A DNA stretch of 64,000 nucleotides from Alkalihalobacillus sp047302405 (GTDB taxonomy: Bacteria; Bacillota; Bacilli; Bacillales; Bacillaceae_D). Location of the stretch: the NCBI RefSeq assembly GCF_047302405.1, contig NZ_CP154853.1, forward strand, positions 4,712,001-4,776,000. Direction: 5' to 3'. Shown here piece by piece: positions 17,783 to 27,309 of this stretch; the stretch's first letter is position 1, and every line of letters begins with the position of its first letter. The notes under the pieces are model-generated. The model saw only the letters and a program-made list of their open reading frames with translations, had not been told where the DNA came from and did not search any database. The position numbers were made by a program, and so were the translations under genes.

Positions 17783-18889
17783 ATGACATATAATGATAAT
17801 GAAATTGCCATTTATTTATTTTGTGCACAACTGTATCGAACGGGAACAACCCCATTAACCATTTTAGAATGGAATGCTGTTGTGAAATCTTTGGCCAATC
17901 ATAACCTTCAACCAAAAGAGTTATTGAAGTTAACTCCAAGTGAATTGTTAAGTATTCTCACTTATGCTTCTGAACAACAGAAACCAAGAATTGCGAGGAA
18001 GATTGATGCGAGGAAAAAGCTTGGCATTTCAACCCTTGAATTAGAGGAAATGACCCATAAAGGTTATGGAATCATGTTTAGAACGGAAATGCCAGCTAAA
18101 ATTAAAAAGTTAACGCAACATTATCTCCCTGCTTTTTTCTATTTCGCTGGAGATCCCAATATTCTTTCTCAGCCATTATTAGGAGTTGTAGGGGCAAGAA
18201 ATGCAACGGATGAGGAATTAAGTCAAACCGCTGTTATTGTAGAAGAGACTGTCCCAAAAGGCATGGCAATCATTTCAGGAGGAGCTAAAGGAGTAGATAC
18301 AGTTGCAGTAGAGACCGCTTTAAAGCAAGGTGGTAAAGCGATTATATTTCCTGCTGATGGTTTGGCTAGATGGGTTAAGAAACGGGAAATTCGTTCATAC
18401 ATTATGAATAATCAATTATTAATAATGTCGACCCAAAGGCTTGAAGCTCCTTTCTCAGGTGCTTATGCGATGCAAAGAAATAAGTTTATTCATGCTCCAT
18501 CTAATGCGGTGCTTGTCGCTTCTTCAAAGATATCTGGAGCAAAATCAAGTGGCACATGGGAAGGTGTTCAAGAAAATATTAAAAATCGTTGGTCACCGAT
18601 TTTTGTGCTTGGTAAAAGTGAAGGAGTCTTAAGATTATTAGAAGAAGGTCATGCTAAGCCTTTTTCTTCCATTAAGGACTTTTATATAAATAATCATAAT
18701 TTTCCACTTCAGAAAGTTCATTTTGAAGAGAAAATTAAAGCGTTGATTACATTAGCTGAGAAAAATGAGCTAGATAGGAAAACAATTGAACAAACTTTTT
18801 TATCCATGTTAGAGCAACATTTTGAGAAGGAAAATAAGCAGAAAAGCAACGATAAACATGAAGAGCAATTAACGATTTGGAATAGTTGA
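17783..18889 (+). CDS. DprA-like Rossmann-fold protein
   Basis: A 368-residue protein whose middle matches the DprA/Smf Rossmann domain: GVVGARNATDEE (compare VGSRxxS), IISGGAKGVDTVA (compare SGLARGID), AIIFPADGL and a later SGTWEGVQENIKNRW. DprA of competent bacteria loads RecA on single-stranded DNA. This one has an unusual N-terminal helical part and no clear winged-helix tail, so it is a divergent paralogue rather than the housekeeping gene, which normally lies beside topA. AAGGGAGG precedes the ATG, 15 bp after the helicase stop, so the two form one operon. Confidence 0.85.
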   Translation: MTYNDNEIAIYLFCAQLYRTGTTPLTILEWNAVVKSLANHNLQPKELLKLTPSELLSILTYASEQQKPRIARKIDARKKLGISTLELEEMTHKGYGIMFRTEMPAKIKKLTQHYLPAFFYFAGDPNILSQPLLGVVGARNATDEELSQTAVIVEETVPKGMAIISGGAKGVDTVAVETALKQGGKAIIFPADGLARWVKKREIRSYIMNNQLLIMSTQRLEAPFSGAYAMQRNKFIHAPSNAVLVASSKISGAKSSGTWEGVQENIKNRWSPIFVLGKSEGVLRLLEEGHAKPFSSIKDFYINNHNFPLQKVHFEEKIKALITLAEKNELDRKTIEQTFLSMLEQHFEKENKQKSNDKHEEQLTIWNS

Positions 18890-18900
18890 TGTGAGAATCT

Positions 18901-19023
18901 GGTGTCTGTTACCACCCGAAAAATTTGTAGACTGTTAATAAGTATTAAAATGATAAACACACGAAAAAGCATCCTCACAGCGAGGATGCTTTTTCGGCAT
19001 ATTTCGAGGGGGGACAGTGCACC
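18901..19023. repeat. Dispersed hairpin element, copy 3; terminator of the helicase-dprA operon
   Basis: Best complete copy. Left end GGTGTCTGTTACCACCCGAA, AT-rich left arm, perfect 15-bp hairpin CGAAAAAGCATCCTC (18962-18976) / GAGGATGCTTTTTCG (18982-18996), right end ATTTCGAGGGGGGACAGTGC followed by ACC. The two ends are imperfect inverted repeats (GGTGTCTGT and ACAGTGCACC). No coding capacity. Confidence 0.7.
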
Positions 19024-19151
19024 GATCTAAATCTAATGACATGGTAAAAAATGTTCATTTTTCATAAAAAGGAAGAAAAGTAGGTAATTTTTTAGAATCG
19101 AACTTCTCAACTCCGATTAAATGAAATATACTGAATAATGCATCGAGAAAA

Positions 19152-19199
19152 CACATCAAATCCTACTATTTATTTAGAGGAGAAGATGTGCTTTTTTTT
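19152..19199 (+). terminator. Possible leader hairpin before the surface-protein gene
   Basis: CACATC (19152-19157) can pair with GATGTG (19185-19190), followed by C and eight T residues, 28 bp before the start codon of the giant gene. The stem is short and the loop long, so this is only a candidate attenuator or the terminator of an unseen upstream RNA. Confidence 0.25.
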
Positions 19200-19226
19200 G
19201 CCATTCTTTAAGGAGGGGGAATTAGA

Positions 19227-22200
19227 TTGATCAAGAGGAGCTTTATTTGCTTTATGATTCTTTTATTTGTTTTGCAGCCTTCTTTTGTTAGCTTTGGTGC
19301 GGCAACAGCAACGGCTGAAACAAATGATCCTTTAGTCGAGACATCTGTGCAATTGTTAGCAGAGAATAATGAAAATCTAGCTAACAATGAAAACATCAAT
19401 AAAGAAGAGTCATTTATCCTGGAACTCAACTTTAGATGGACCGAGTCAAAAGGGACGGTTGTCGTTGGTTTGCCAGGGGAGTTAGTTGTAGAAGGTGTTA
19501 GTGAGCAAGCCCTGTTATTAGAAGGGGGAGAAGAAATTGGTACATACCATGTAGAAGGGAATCAAATTGAGCTAGTCCCTAATGAGATGGAAGAAACCGT
19601 TTCTGAACAAACAGGTCAATTGCGACTAGTAGCAAATTGGAATGAAGAGGCAGTGGAGGAAGTGGATCAACTTGATTTGGTATTTGTCCATGAACAAGGA
19701 GAGCAAGTGATTCCCCTTACTTTTGAAGAGGCATTAGTGGAAGAAGAAGTAGTGGAAGAGGAAGCTGAAGAGACTGTTGAAGAAGAGATGGTAGAGGAAG
19801 AAGCTGTCGAATCCGATGAATTTGTAGAAGGAGAAGACAGTTCTGAAGCCGTAGAAGAAGAGAGAGAATCTGTGGCAACGGATTCCGGTTTAATCGAAGT
19901 TCTTGCTGAAGCCGTAGAAATTCCGATTAATATTATTACAAATGTTGTTTTAAAGGATGAAGATGGAGAGCTTATTCATGGAATTGATAATCCAGACAAT
20001 CGTCCGGAATTAGGTGATATTGCTAACATTTATATGGACTGGGCTTTGCCAAATGGACACGGGTATGGAGCCGGTTCAACCTTTACCTTTTCATTACCTC
20101 AATTATTTGAAGTATATAATGATGTAGAAGGTACGCTTGATTTTGGCAGTGAAACGGTTGGTTCCTTTGTTTTAGAAATGGATGGAACGGTTACGGTAAC
20201 GTTTAATGAACAAATTGAGCAACTATCTAACATCACAGGAACGCTATGGTTTGAAACGGAAATGAGAGAAGAGCATCAAGGTAGTGTGGAACAAGAGATT
20301 ATTTTTAATATTAAAGATGAAGACGTAGCGAAGATTCCGGTTGTTTTTGAAACCGATTTTAATGAAGCGATTGAAAAACGTGGAATCGTTGATCGGAGCT
20401 ATAATGCGACAGAAATTACATGGACAGTTGATTTTAACAAAAACCGAGAACTCATTGAACAAGCGGTTTTAAAAGATCCCATTCAAGCGAATCAACAATT
20501 GAAGCCGGACTCGATCAAGGTATATAAGCTTGATGTTCAACTAGATGGAACGGTGATTCAAGGGGAGGAAGTATCACCAGATGATTACAGCGTGCAAGAG
20601 GATCCGTTTGAAATTTCATTTGGTAATATCAATGAAGCTTACCGAGTCGAGTTTACGACAGAAATTACAGATGATGAACAGACACAGTATTATAATGAAG
20701 CGACGATAACGGGTGCTAACAAGGAAGACATCTCAGCAGGGGCAACAGTCACAACAGGTCGTGGGGAGCCACTGGAGAAAAGAAGCAGTCATTATGACCC
20801 GATCAATCAAACGATTACATGGGAAATTAAGTATAACTACAACGAGAAAGTCATTTCACAAGAAGATGCGAAACTAACCGATTATTTTACAAATACTCAT
20901 GATTTAATCATTGATTCGATTAAAGTAGAGAGAGTGACAATTAATGAGAATGGGCAAGAAAGTGGTTGGGAAGAGGTTAACTATTACCAAGTAACCGAAG
21001 TGTCAGATGCTACCCGAAATGGATTTGAATTACAATTTGATGAGGCGATCGATTCAGCTTATAAAATTACGTATCAAACAAAAGCAAATGAACGTGTTTA
21101 TGAAAATGGAGTAGTTAATAACAAGGTAGAATCTGCAACAGATACAGCAAATGCCGGACGAAATGTTCAACAACAAATCCTCAACAAATGGCATTCAGAG
21201 GTTAATTATGCCAATAAGACCGTGCGTTGGACGATTGAATTCAATAAAGATTCACATGAAATGCGTGAAGTCAAAGTGGTTGATACCTTCCCGAATAAAG
21301 GGTTACATTTCCTAGAAGAGACTTTAACAATTACCAACACAAAAACGGGTGTAGTGTTGTCACAGCCAGCTGATTATCAATTAATTCCTGCAGCAGATGG
21401 GAATGGGTTTGAGATTAATTTTACGAATATGATTACAGATCCACATGTCCTAACATATGTAACGGAATTTGACTATGATGATTTAGTAGCAGCTCCATTT
21501 AAGAATGGGGTGACATTATCTTGGAATGATGCCAATGGAGACACACAAAAGAAAGAAGCGGCGTCTGAATTTTACCCTGATCAGTATACACAAAACAATG
21601 GTTTTAAAGGCGGATCGTATAATGCCGTGACAAAGGAAATCACTTGGACAATCGGTGTGAACTATGACCTGAAAACCCTTGAAAACATGACGGTGACGGA
21701 TTATATTCAGGGCGATCAGAATTTAATACCGGAGTCGATTCGTGTCTATGAAGCGATTATTCAGTCGAGTAATCATATGGTAAAAGGGGAGGAATTGCCC
21801 GAAGATCAGTTCCATCTACAAATGACGGAAAATTCCGACAATGAAGAGGGGTTTATTGTCGAATTCCCTTATGAAACAGATAAGCCTTATTTAATCGAAT
21901 TTAAAACAAGCTTAGAAGGCGAGTTAATTGTAAATCGTTACGATAATAAGGCGACTTTAGAAAGTGTAGGTAGGGATCCAATTGATTTAGATGCACACGT
22001 AAATGTCAATCATGGTGGTCAGTATGTTAATAAATCCGGTCAACAAAATGGTAGAGTGATTGATTGGAGAATTAACATTAACTTTGGTCAATCGACTGTA
22101 TCGAATGCGAAAGTGAAAGATGAACAACAAGCCAATCAAATTTTGCTTGAAGATTCGTTTGAACTCTATTCGACAACAGTTTCTACGAATGGCCAGCCAA

Positions 22201-25200
22201 GTAAAGCCGACCTTCTCGTTGAAGGGGAAGATTATGAGTTATTCATTGAAACAAACGAAGATGGCTCACAAACGTTTGAATTGATTTTCTTAGAAGACCC
22301 GATTGAGCGACCTTATATTTTAGAGTATCAATCGTATATTAATGATGTAGATGGAGCAACCATTCAAAATAACGCTACGTTCACAGGTGATGAGGAAATT
22401 AGCGAGGGTACGAATGACAATGCAACAGTTGTTGTTCGTTTCACTAGCGGCGGCGGAACAGGAACGGGTGAGCGAGGCAGCTTAGAAGTGACAAAAGTTG
22501 ACCATGACACGGGTGAACCATTAGAAGGAGCTCGTTTCACTCTATATGATAGTGACGGCCAAATTGCGATTCGCAGCCTTGTGACAGGGGAAGATGGGAA
22601 AGTCGTTTTTGAAAATCTTCTTTTTGATGATTATTTATTAAAAGAAGATCAGGCTCCTGAAGGATACGTTGTGGGAATTCAAGATACGCAAACAGTAACT
22701 GTAGACGGGGCTTCAACGGTTACGATAGAGAATAAAAAAATCCTCCGTCACGTAGAATTAACAAAATATGATGGAGAAACAAGAGAGACATTAAGTGGAG
22801 CTGTCTTTACTTTAGAAAGAAAAGTAGGAAACGATTGGGAAGTAGTCGAGACGGATTTAGTAGTAGAGGAAGATGGTCGATTACTAGTAGAAGATCTTGA
22901 GGCGGGTGAGTATCGTTTTATTGAAACGAAAGCACCGGAGCATTATCTACTAGATTCTACACCGATTTATTTTGAAATTGAAGAATTGCAAACGGAAATC
23001 ACAATCGTTGAAAAAAATAATACGATTATTAAAGGTCACGCTCAGTTATTGAAAATCGATTCAGCTGACAATTCACCACTTGAAGGTGTTGAATTTGAAT
23101 TAAGAGATCGTGATACAAATGAGATTGTGCGTGAAAATATTTTATCAAATGAAGAGGGGCTTGTTGAATTAAATGATTTACGACCGGGCTCTTATCAATT
23201 AATAGAAACAAAGGCATTAGAATTCTATCAATTAGATCCAACGCCGATTAACTTTGAAATTGAACCAGGTAATGATGCGACGATTTCTCTAGGGGATAAA
23301 GAAAATAAGCTTGTTACAGGTGGAGTTCAATTAACAAAAGTGGATGAAGATGATTCGTCCATCCGTTTAGAAGGAGCGATTTTTACCCTTTTAACAGCAG
23401 ACGATGAGATTGTGAGAGAGGGTCTAGCAACAAATGAAGCAGGTGTGTTAGTCGTTGAAAACCTTGCCCCTGGCTCTTACAAATTAGTTGAAACACAAGC
23501 ACCACAAGATTATGAACTGGATCCAACCCCAATCGAATTTACGATTGAAAAAAGTGACACAAGTACAATACAAGCGTATGAAGAAATGACGAATGCTTTG
23601 AAGACAGGTTCTGTTGAACTAGTCAAACAGGATGACAGCGATCAGACACCATTAGAAGGAGCTGTTTTTGACCTATATTCAAGTGAAGATGTCTTGAGTG
23701 AAGAAGGGTTAACAACGAATGCAGAAGGAAAAATTGAAGTCGAAAACTTAAAACCAGGTCACTATTATTTTGTCGAAACAAGTGCACCTGAGCATTATTT
23801 AAATAATCCTGATGTAAAATACGAGTTTGAGATTGTTCGTAGTCAACTCGTGACAGAGGAAGTCATTGTCACAAATACGCTAATTCCAGGAGCGGTTTCT
23901 CTCGTTAAAGTTGATGAGGACCAGGAGGAAGTTGCTTTAGAAGGAGCGGAGTTTAAATTAGTTGATGCGGAAAATAATACGGTAGAAGAAGGTCTTGTCA
24001 CAGATGAGAACGGTCGAATCATTGTTCAAGACTTAGCACCAGGAACGTATTATTTTATTGAAACAAAAGCACCAGAACATTACCAATTGGATGCAACCCC
24101 GCAAGAGGTAATCGTGGAACGAAGCCAGGAAACAGCTGCAAGCATTACGATGACAAATGCGTTAGTTCTAGGAGCGGTTGTCTTAGAAAAAGTCGATAGT
24201 GTCGATGGAACGATTCTGTTAGAAGGGGCGGTATTCCAGCTTCTCGATGAAGCAGGTGCTGTCATTGAAGAGCACCTAGTGACAGATGAAAACGGCCGCA
24301 TTGTCGTTGAAAATCTAAAACCAGGCAACTATCAATTTGTCGAAATCGAAGCCCCAACCGATTATCAGTTATTGGAAGAAGCGATTGAATTTGAAATTGT
24401 ACGAAGCCAAGAAGAAGCATTGGTGATTTCCGTTGAGAATACATTAATTCCAGGAGCGGTCGAATTACAAAAAGTAAATCTCCATGATTCTTCGGAAAAA
24501 TTAGAAGGAGCAGAATTTGAGCTTCAGCTTCTTGATGGAACGGTGATTGAATCTGGTTTAACAACGAATGAAGAAGGAAAAATCGTTGTTCAAGACTTAC
24601 CACCAGGTATGTATCAATTTGTGGAAACAAAAGCACCAGCGGATTTCGTCTTGGATGCGACCCCAATTCCTTTTGAAATTGAACGAAGCCAAACAGAAAC
24701 ACTTGTCATTACAGCGACCAATGAATTAATTCGTGGTGGAGTCGAGTTGCTGAAAGTGGATGATGTCGATACCTCGCTCGTATTGAGAGGAGCAACGTTT
24801 GAGCTAAGAACGTTAGAGGGAACGGTTGTCGAAAGTTTAGTAACTGATGAAGAAGGAAAAGTCGTCTTTACGAATGTTTTACCAGGTGACTACCAGCTTG
24901 TTGAGGTAGAAGCCCCATTTGGATATATTCTAGACTCAACGCCAATCAATGTCACGATTGAACGTAGTCAAGAAGCGTTTGTTTTGATTGAAAAAGAGAA
25001 CACATTAACACCAGGATCTGTTCAGCTAATAAAAGTAGATAATGTTGATAACCGTATTACATTGGCTGGAGCAGAATTTAACTTATTAGATGAATTTGGA
25101 GAATTAATTCTTGAAGGTCTAGTCACAGATGAGGAAGGGTTCATTGAAATTGATCAATTACCACCAGGCGATTATCAATTAGTGGAAACAAAAGCCCCTG

Positions 25201-26630
25201 AACATTATGTACTAGATGAAACTCCCGTCATTTTTACAATTGAAAAAGGGCAAACCGTGATTCCTGTCTTAACGAAGGAAAATACGTTAATCCCTGGCTC
25301 TGTTGTTATTAAAAAAGTGGATGAAGATAATGAAAATGTCCGTCTTATCGGAGCGGAATTTAAGCTTGAGGCAGAGGACGGAACAATCATCGCCGAAAAT
25401 CTAGTCACAGATGAAGATGGTCGCATCATTGTGCAAGACTTAGCACCCGAAACGTATTACTTTATCGAAACAAAAGCACCAGAACATTATCAATTGGATG
25501 CAACCCCACAAAAGGTAATCGTGGAACGGAGTCAGGAAGAAGCAGCGATCATTACGATGACAAACAAGCTGATTCCAGGAGTGGTTGTTTTAGAAAAAAC
25601 GGATAGTGTCGATGAAACGATTCTTTTAGAAGGAGCGGTCTTCCAGCTTCTTGATGAAGCAGGCGATATCATTGAAGAAAGCTTGGTTACAGATGGAAAC
25701 GGTCGAATTGTCGTAGAAAATCTAAAACCAGGCAACTATCAATTTATCGAAATCGAAGCCCCAACCGATTATCAGTTATTGGAAGAAGCGATTGAGTTTG
25801 AAATTGAGCGAAGCCAAGAAGAAGCATTAGTTGTAACCGTTGAGAATACGTTAATTACTGGAGCGGTCCAATTAGTGAAACTAAATGGGGACGATCAATC
25901 GGAGCGACTTGAAGGAGCGGAATTTGTGCTTCTAGATGAAAGTGGAAATGATGTTGAAACAGGGCTTGTAACAAATGAAGAAGGTGTTTTAGAAGTTGAT
26001 GGACTTGCGCCGGGTGTTTATCAATTTGTCGAGATTAAAGCACCGGCTCATTTTGTCTTAGATGCAACCCCGATTTTATTTGAAATCGATCGAAGCCAAG
26101 CAGAGCAGCTTGTCGTTACGGCAACAAATGAGTTAGAAAAAGGTCAAATTGAGATTGTGAAAGTCGATAAAGAAAGTGAAAAGACTACTTTAGAAGGAGC
26201 AACATTTGAATTACGTGACGAGTCAGGAAAAGTTGTAGACTCAGGCGTGACAAATGAAGAAGGAATTCTTACTTTTGCGAATGTGTCTCCAGGTGACTAT
26301 GTCATCATTGAAACAGAAGCTCCAACAGGGTATGAGCTAGACGAAACCCCTCACTTCGTTGTCGTTGAACGTGGTCAAGTTGAAGCAATTGAATTAGTTA
26401 TTTACAATCAATTAATTCCAGAAGAACCGGGAGTTCCTGGCGGAGATTCTGATAAAGAATCGAAACCGAATTTAGGTAGTTCTAAACCAGTTACAAGTGA
26501 TACACCATCTGGACAATTACCGCAGACTGGTGAGCATTATTTTAGAATGATGTTGTTTGCCGGAATGTTCTTCTTATTATTAGGAGCATTAACTGTTTGG
26601 AATGCACGTTTCGTAAAATTGAAAGAATAG
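19227..26630 (+). CDS. Giant LPXTG-anchored Cna-B repeat surface protein
   Basis: A 2467-residue secreted wall protein. A signal peptide (residues 1-~30) is followed by a very acidic Glu/Val segment (~155-215). Residues ~225-1080 hold about five collagen-binding-type adhesin modules, recognisable by repeats such as ITWTVDFNKN, ITWEIKYNYN and VRWTIEFNKD. From ~1084 to ~2390 there are fourteen Cna-B/SpaA repeats of ~94 residues, each with a (V/I)xLxKxD strand and a (V/I)E(T/I)xAP strand, the Lys and Glu that form internal isopeptide bonds. The end has a Pro/Ser linker, LPQTG, a membrane helix and KLKE. TTG start at 19227 with AAGGAGGGGG. The sortase gene follows by 15 bp. Role: a long stalk adhesin; ligand unknown. 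Confidence 0.95.
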   Translation: MIKRSFICFMILLFVLQPSFVSFGAATATAETNDPLVETSVQLLAENNENLANNENINKEESFILELNFRWTESKGTVVVGLPGELVVEGVSEQALLLEGGEEIGTYHVEGNQIELVPNEMEETVSEQTGQLRLVANWNEEAVEEVDQLDLVFVHEQGEQVIPLTFEEALVEEEVVEEEAEETVEEEMVEEEAVESDEFVEGEDSSEAVEEERESVATDSGLIEVLAEAVEIPINIITNVVLKDEDGELIHGIDNPDNRPELGDIANIYMDWALPNGHGYGAGSTFTFSLPQLFEVYNDVEGTLDFGSETVGSFVLEMDGTVTVTFNEQIEQLSNITGTLWFETEMREEHQGSVEQEIIFNIKDEDVAKIPVVFETDFNEAIEKRGIVDRSYNATEITWTVDFNKNRELIEQAVLKDPIQANQQLKPDSIKVYKLDVQLDGTVIQGEEVSPDDYSVQEDPFEISFGNINEAYRVEFTTEITDDEQTQYYNEATITGANKEDISAGATVTTGRGEPLEKRSSHYDPINQTITWEIKYNYNEKVISQEDAKLTDYFTNTHDLIIDSIKVERVTINENGQESGWEEVNYYQVTEVSDATRNGFELQFDEAIDSAYKITYQTKANERVYENGVVNNKVESATDTANAGRNVQQQILNKWHSEVNYANKTVRWTIEFNKDSHEMREVKVVDTFPNKGLHFLEETLTITNTKTGVVLSQPADYQLIPAADGNGFEINFTNMITDPHVLTYVTEFDYDDLVAAPFKNGVTLSWNDANGDTQKKEAASEFYPDQYTQNNGFKGGSYNAVTKEITWTIGVNYDLKTLENMTVTDYIQGDQNLIPESIRVYEAIIQSSNHMVKGEELPEDQFHLQMTENSDNEEGFIVEFPYETDKPYLIEFKTSLEGELIVNRYDNKATLESVGRDPIDLDAHVNVNHGGQYVNKSGQQNGRVIDWRININFGQSTVSNAKVKDEQQANQILLEDSFELYSTTVSTNGQPSKADLLVEGEDYELFIETNEDGSQTFELIFLEDPIERPYILEYQSYINDVDGATIQNNATFTGDEEISEGTNDNATVVVRFTSGGGTGTGERGSLEVTKVDHDTGEPLEGARFTLYDSDGQIAIRSLVTGEDGKVVFENLLFDDYLLKEDQAPEGYVVGIQDTQTVTVDGASTVTIENKKILRHVELTKYDGETRETLSGAVFTLERKVGNDWEVVETDLVVEEDGRLLVEDLEAGEYRFIETKAPEHYLLDSTPIYFEIEELQTEITIVEKNNTIIKGHAQLLKIDSADNSPLEGVEFELRDRDTNEIVRENILSNEEGLVELNDLRPGSYQLIETKALEFYQLDPTPINFEIEPGNDATISLGDKENKLVTGGVQLTKVDEDDSSIRLEGAIFTLLTADDEIVREGLATNEAGVLVVENLAPGSYKLVETQAPQDYELDPTPIEFTIEKSDTSTIQAYEEMTNALKTGSVELVKQDDSDQTPLEGAVFDLYSSEDVLSEEGLTTNAEGKIEVENLKPGHYYFVETSAPEHYLNNPDVKYEFEIVRSQLVTEEVIVTNTLIPGAVSLVKVDEDQEEVALEGAEFKLVDAENNTVEEGLVTDENGRIIVQDLAPGTYYFIETKAPEHYQLDATPQEVIVERSQETAASITMTNALVLGAVVLEKVDSVDGTILLEGAVFQLLDEAGAVIEEHLVTDENGRIVVENLKPGNYQFVEIEAPTDYQLLEEAIEFEIVRSQEEALVISVENTLIPGAVELQKVNLHDSSEKLEGAEFELQLLDGTVIESGLTTNEEGKIVVQDLPPGMYQFVETKAPADFVLDATPIPFEIERSQTETLVITATNELIRGGVELLKVDDVDTSLVLRGATFELRTLEGTVVESLVTDEEGKVVFTNVLPGDYQLVEVEAPFGYILDSTPINVTIERSQEAFVLIEKENTLTPGSVQLIKVDNVDNRITLAGAEFNLLDEFGELILEGLVTDEEGFIEIDQLPPGDYQLVETKAPEHYVLDETPVIFTIEKGQTVIPVLTKENTLIPGSVVIKKVDEDNENVRLIGAEFKLEAEDGTIIAENLVTDEDGRIIVQDLAPETYYFIETKAPEHYQLDATPQKVIVERSQEEAAIITMTNKLIPGVVVLEKTDSVDETILLEGAVFQLLDEAGDIIEESLVTDGNGRIVVENLKPGNYQFIEIEAPTDYQLLEEAIEFEIERSQEEALVVTVENTLITGAVQLVKLNGDDQSERLEGAEFVLLDESGNDVETGLVTNEEGVLEVDGLAPGVYQFVEIKAPAHFVLDATPILFEIDRSQAEQLVVTATNELEKGQIEIVKVDKESEKTTLEGATFELRDESGKVVDSGVTNEEGILTFANVSPGDYVIIETEAPTGYELDETPHFVVVERGQVEAIELVIYNQLIPEEPGVPGGDSDKESKPNLGSSKPVTSDTPSGQLPQTGEHYFRMMLFAGMFFLLLGALTVWNARFVKLKE

Positions 26631-26645
26631 AAAGAGGGAGCGCTT

Positions 26646-27218
26646 TTGAAAAAAGGACGTTTACTCATTGGTTTAACATTTATGCTTATAGGGCTGGTGC
26701 TAGTCGCCATCCCTTTCTTTTCTGAATGGAAGCAAAGTAAGGAGCTTGATCATTTAGAAAGTGCCCTTGCGATTGTGCAAACAGGAGATGGGGCAGATTT
26801 AGATCAACTGACAGAATCTAGTTGGTCGGTAGAAGAGTTGGAAGGGATTATGGAACTTGAAATTCCCTCGATTGATTTAAAGCAATATGTTTTACCAGAG
26901 ACAAATGAGGAGAATTTAGCCTTAAGCCTTACCCAAATCAAACCGAACCAAAATCCGGAAACAGATAACTTTACGATTGCAGGCCATCGAGGCTATCGTG
27001 GTGACCGACATTTTAGGCAATTACCAGAAGTGAAAGTAGGAGAAGAGCTCCTTCTTCACACAAATGATAAGACATATACGTATATCGTCGAAAGCATCAC
27101 GATTATTGAGGCCAACCAAGTAGAAGTGCTAGACAATAATGATTACCCAGAAATGACATTAATTACATGTACACTATCAGGAGAACAACGAGTTGCGGTG
27201 AAGGCACGGTTGGTATAG
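26646..27218 (+). CDS. Sortase (class C/D-like)
   Basis: A 190-residue membrane-anchored sortase: N-terminal membrane helix (residues ~6-25), catalytic His114 in IAGHRGYRG, Cys175 in TLITCTLSG and Arg182 or Arg188 in QRVAVKAR. The single helix and TLITC suggest class D; association with a Cna-B stalk protein would also fit a pilin-type class C enzyme. It starts at TTG 26646 behind AGAGGGAG, 15 bp after the surface-protein gene, and most likely anchors that protein to peptidoglycan through LPQTG. Confidence 0.92.
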   Translation: MKKGRLLIGLTFMLIGLVLVAIPFFSEWKQSKELDHLESALAIVQTGDGADLDQLTESSWSVEELEGIMELEIPSIDLKQYVLPETNEENLALSLTQIKPNQNPETDNFTIAGHRGYRGDRHFRQLPEVKVGEELLLHTNDKTYTYIVESITIIEANQVEVLDNNDYPEMTLITCTLSGEQRVAVKARLV

Positions 27219-27229
27219 TTCGCTCAAAG

Positions 27230-27260
27230 AAAAGCATCCTCAGCGTGAGGATGCTTTTTT
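27230..27260 (+). terminator. Terminator of the surface-protein/sortase operon
   Basis: AAAAGCATCCTCA (27230-27242) pairs perfectly with TGAGGATGCTTTT (27246-27258) and is followed by more T residues, 11 bp after the sortase stop. It is the hairpin core of the dispersed element. Confidence 0.85.
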
Positions 27261-27309
27261 GAAGCGTGTGGACGGTTCTAGCACTTCCAATTTCGACATG
27301 TTTTGCAGG

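Noticed and set aside
24262..24702. 146-codon minus-strand frame within the surface-protein gene
   Set aside because: It is a shadow of the repetitive coding strand; no start signal, and the plus-strand frame is clearly the gene.
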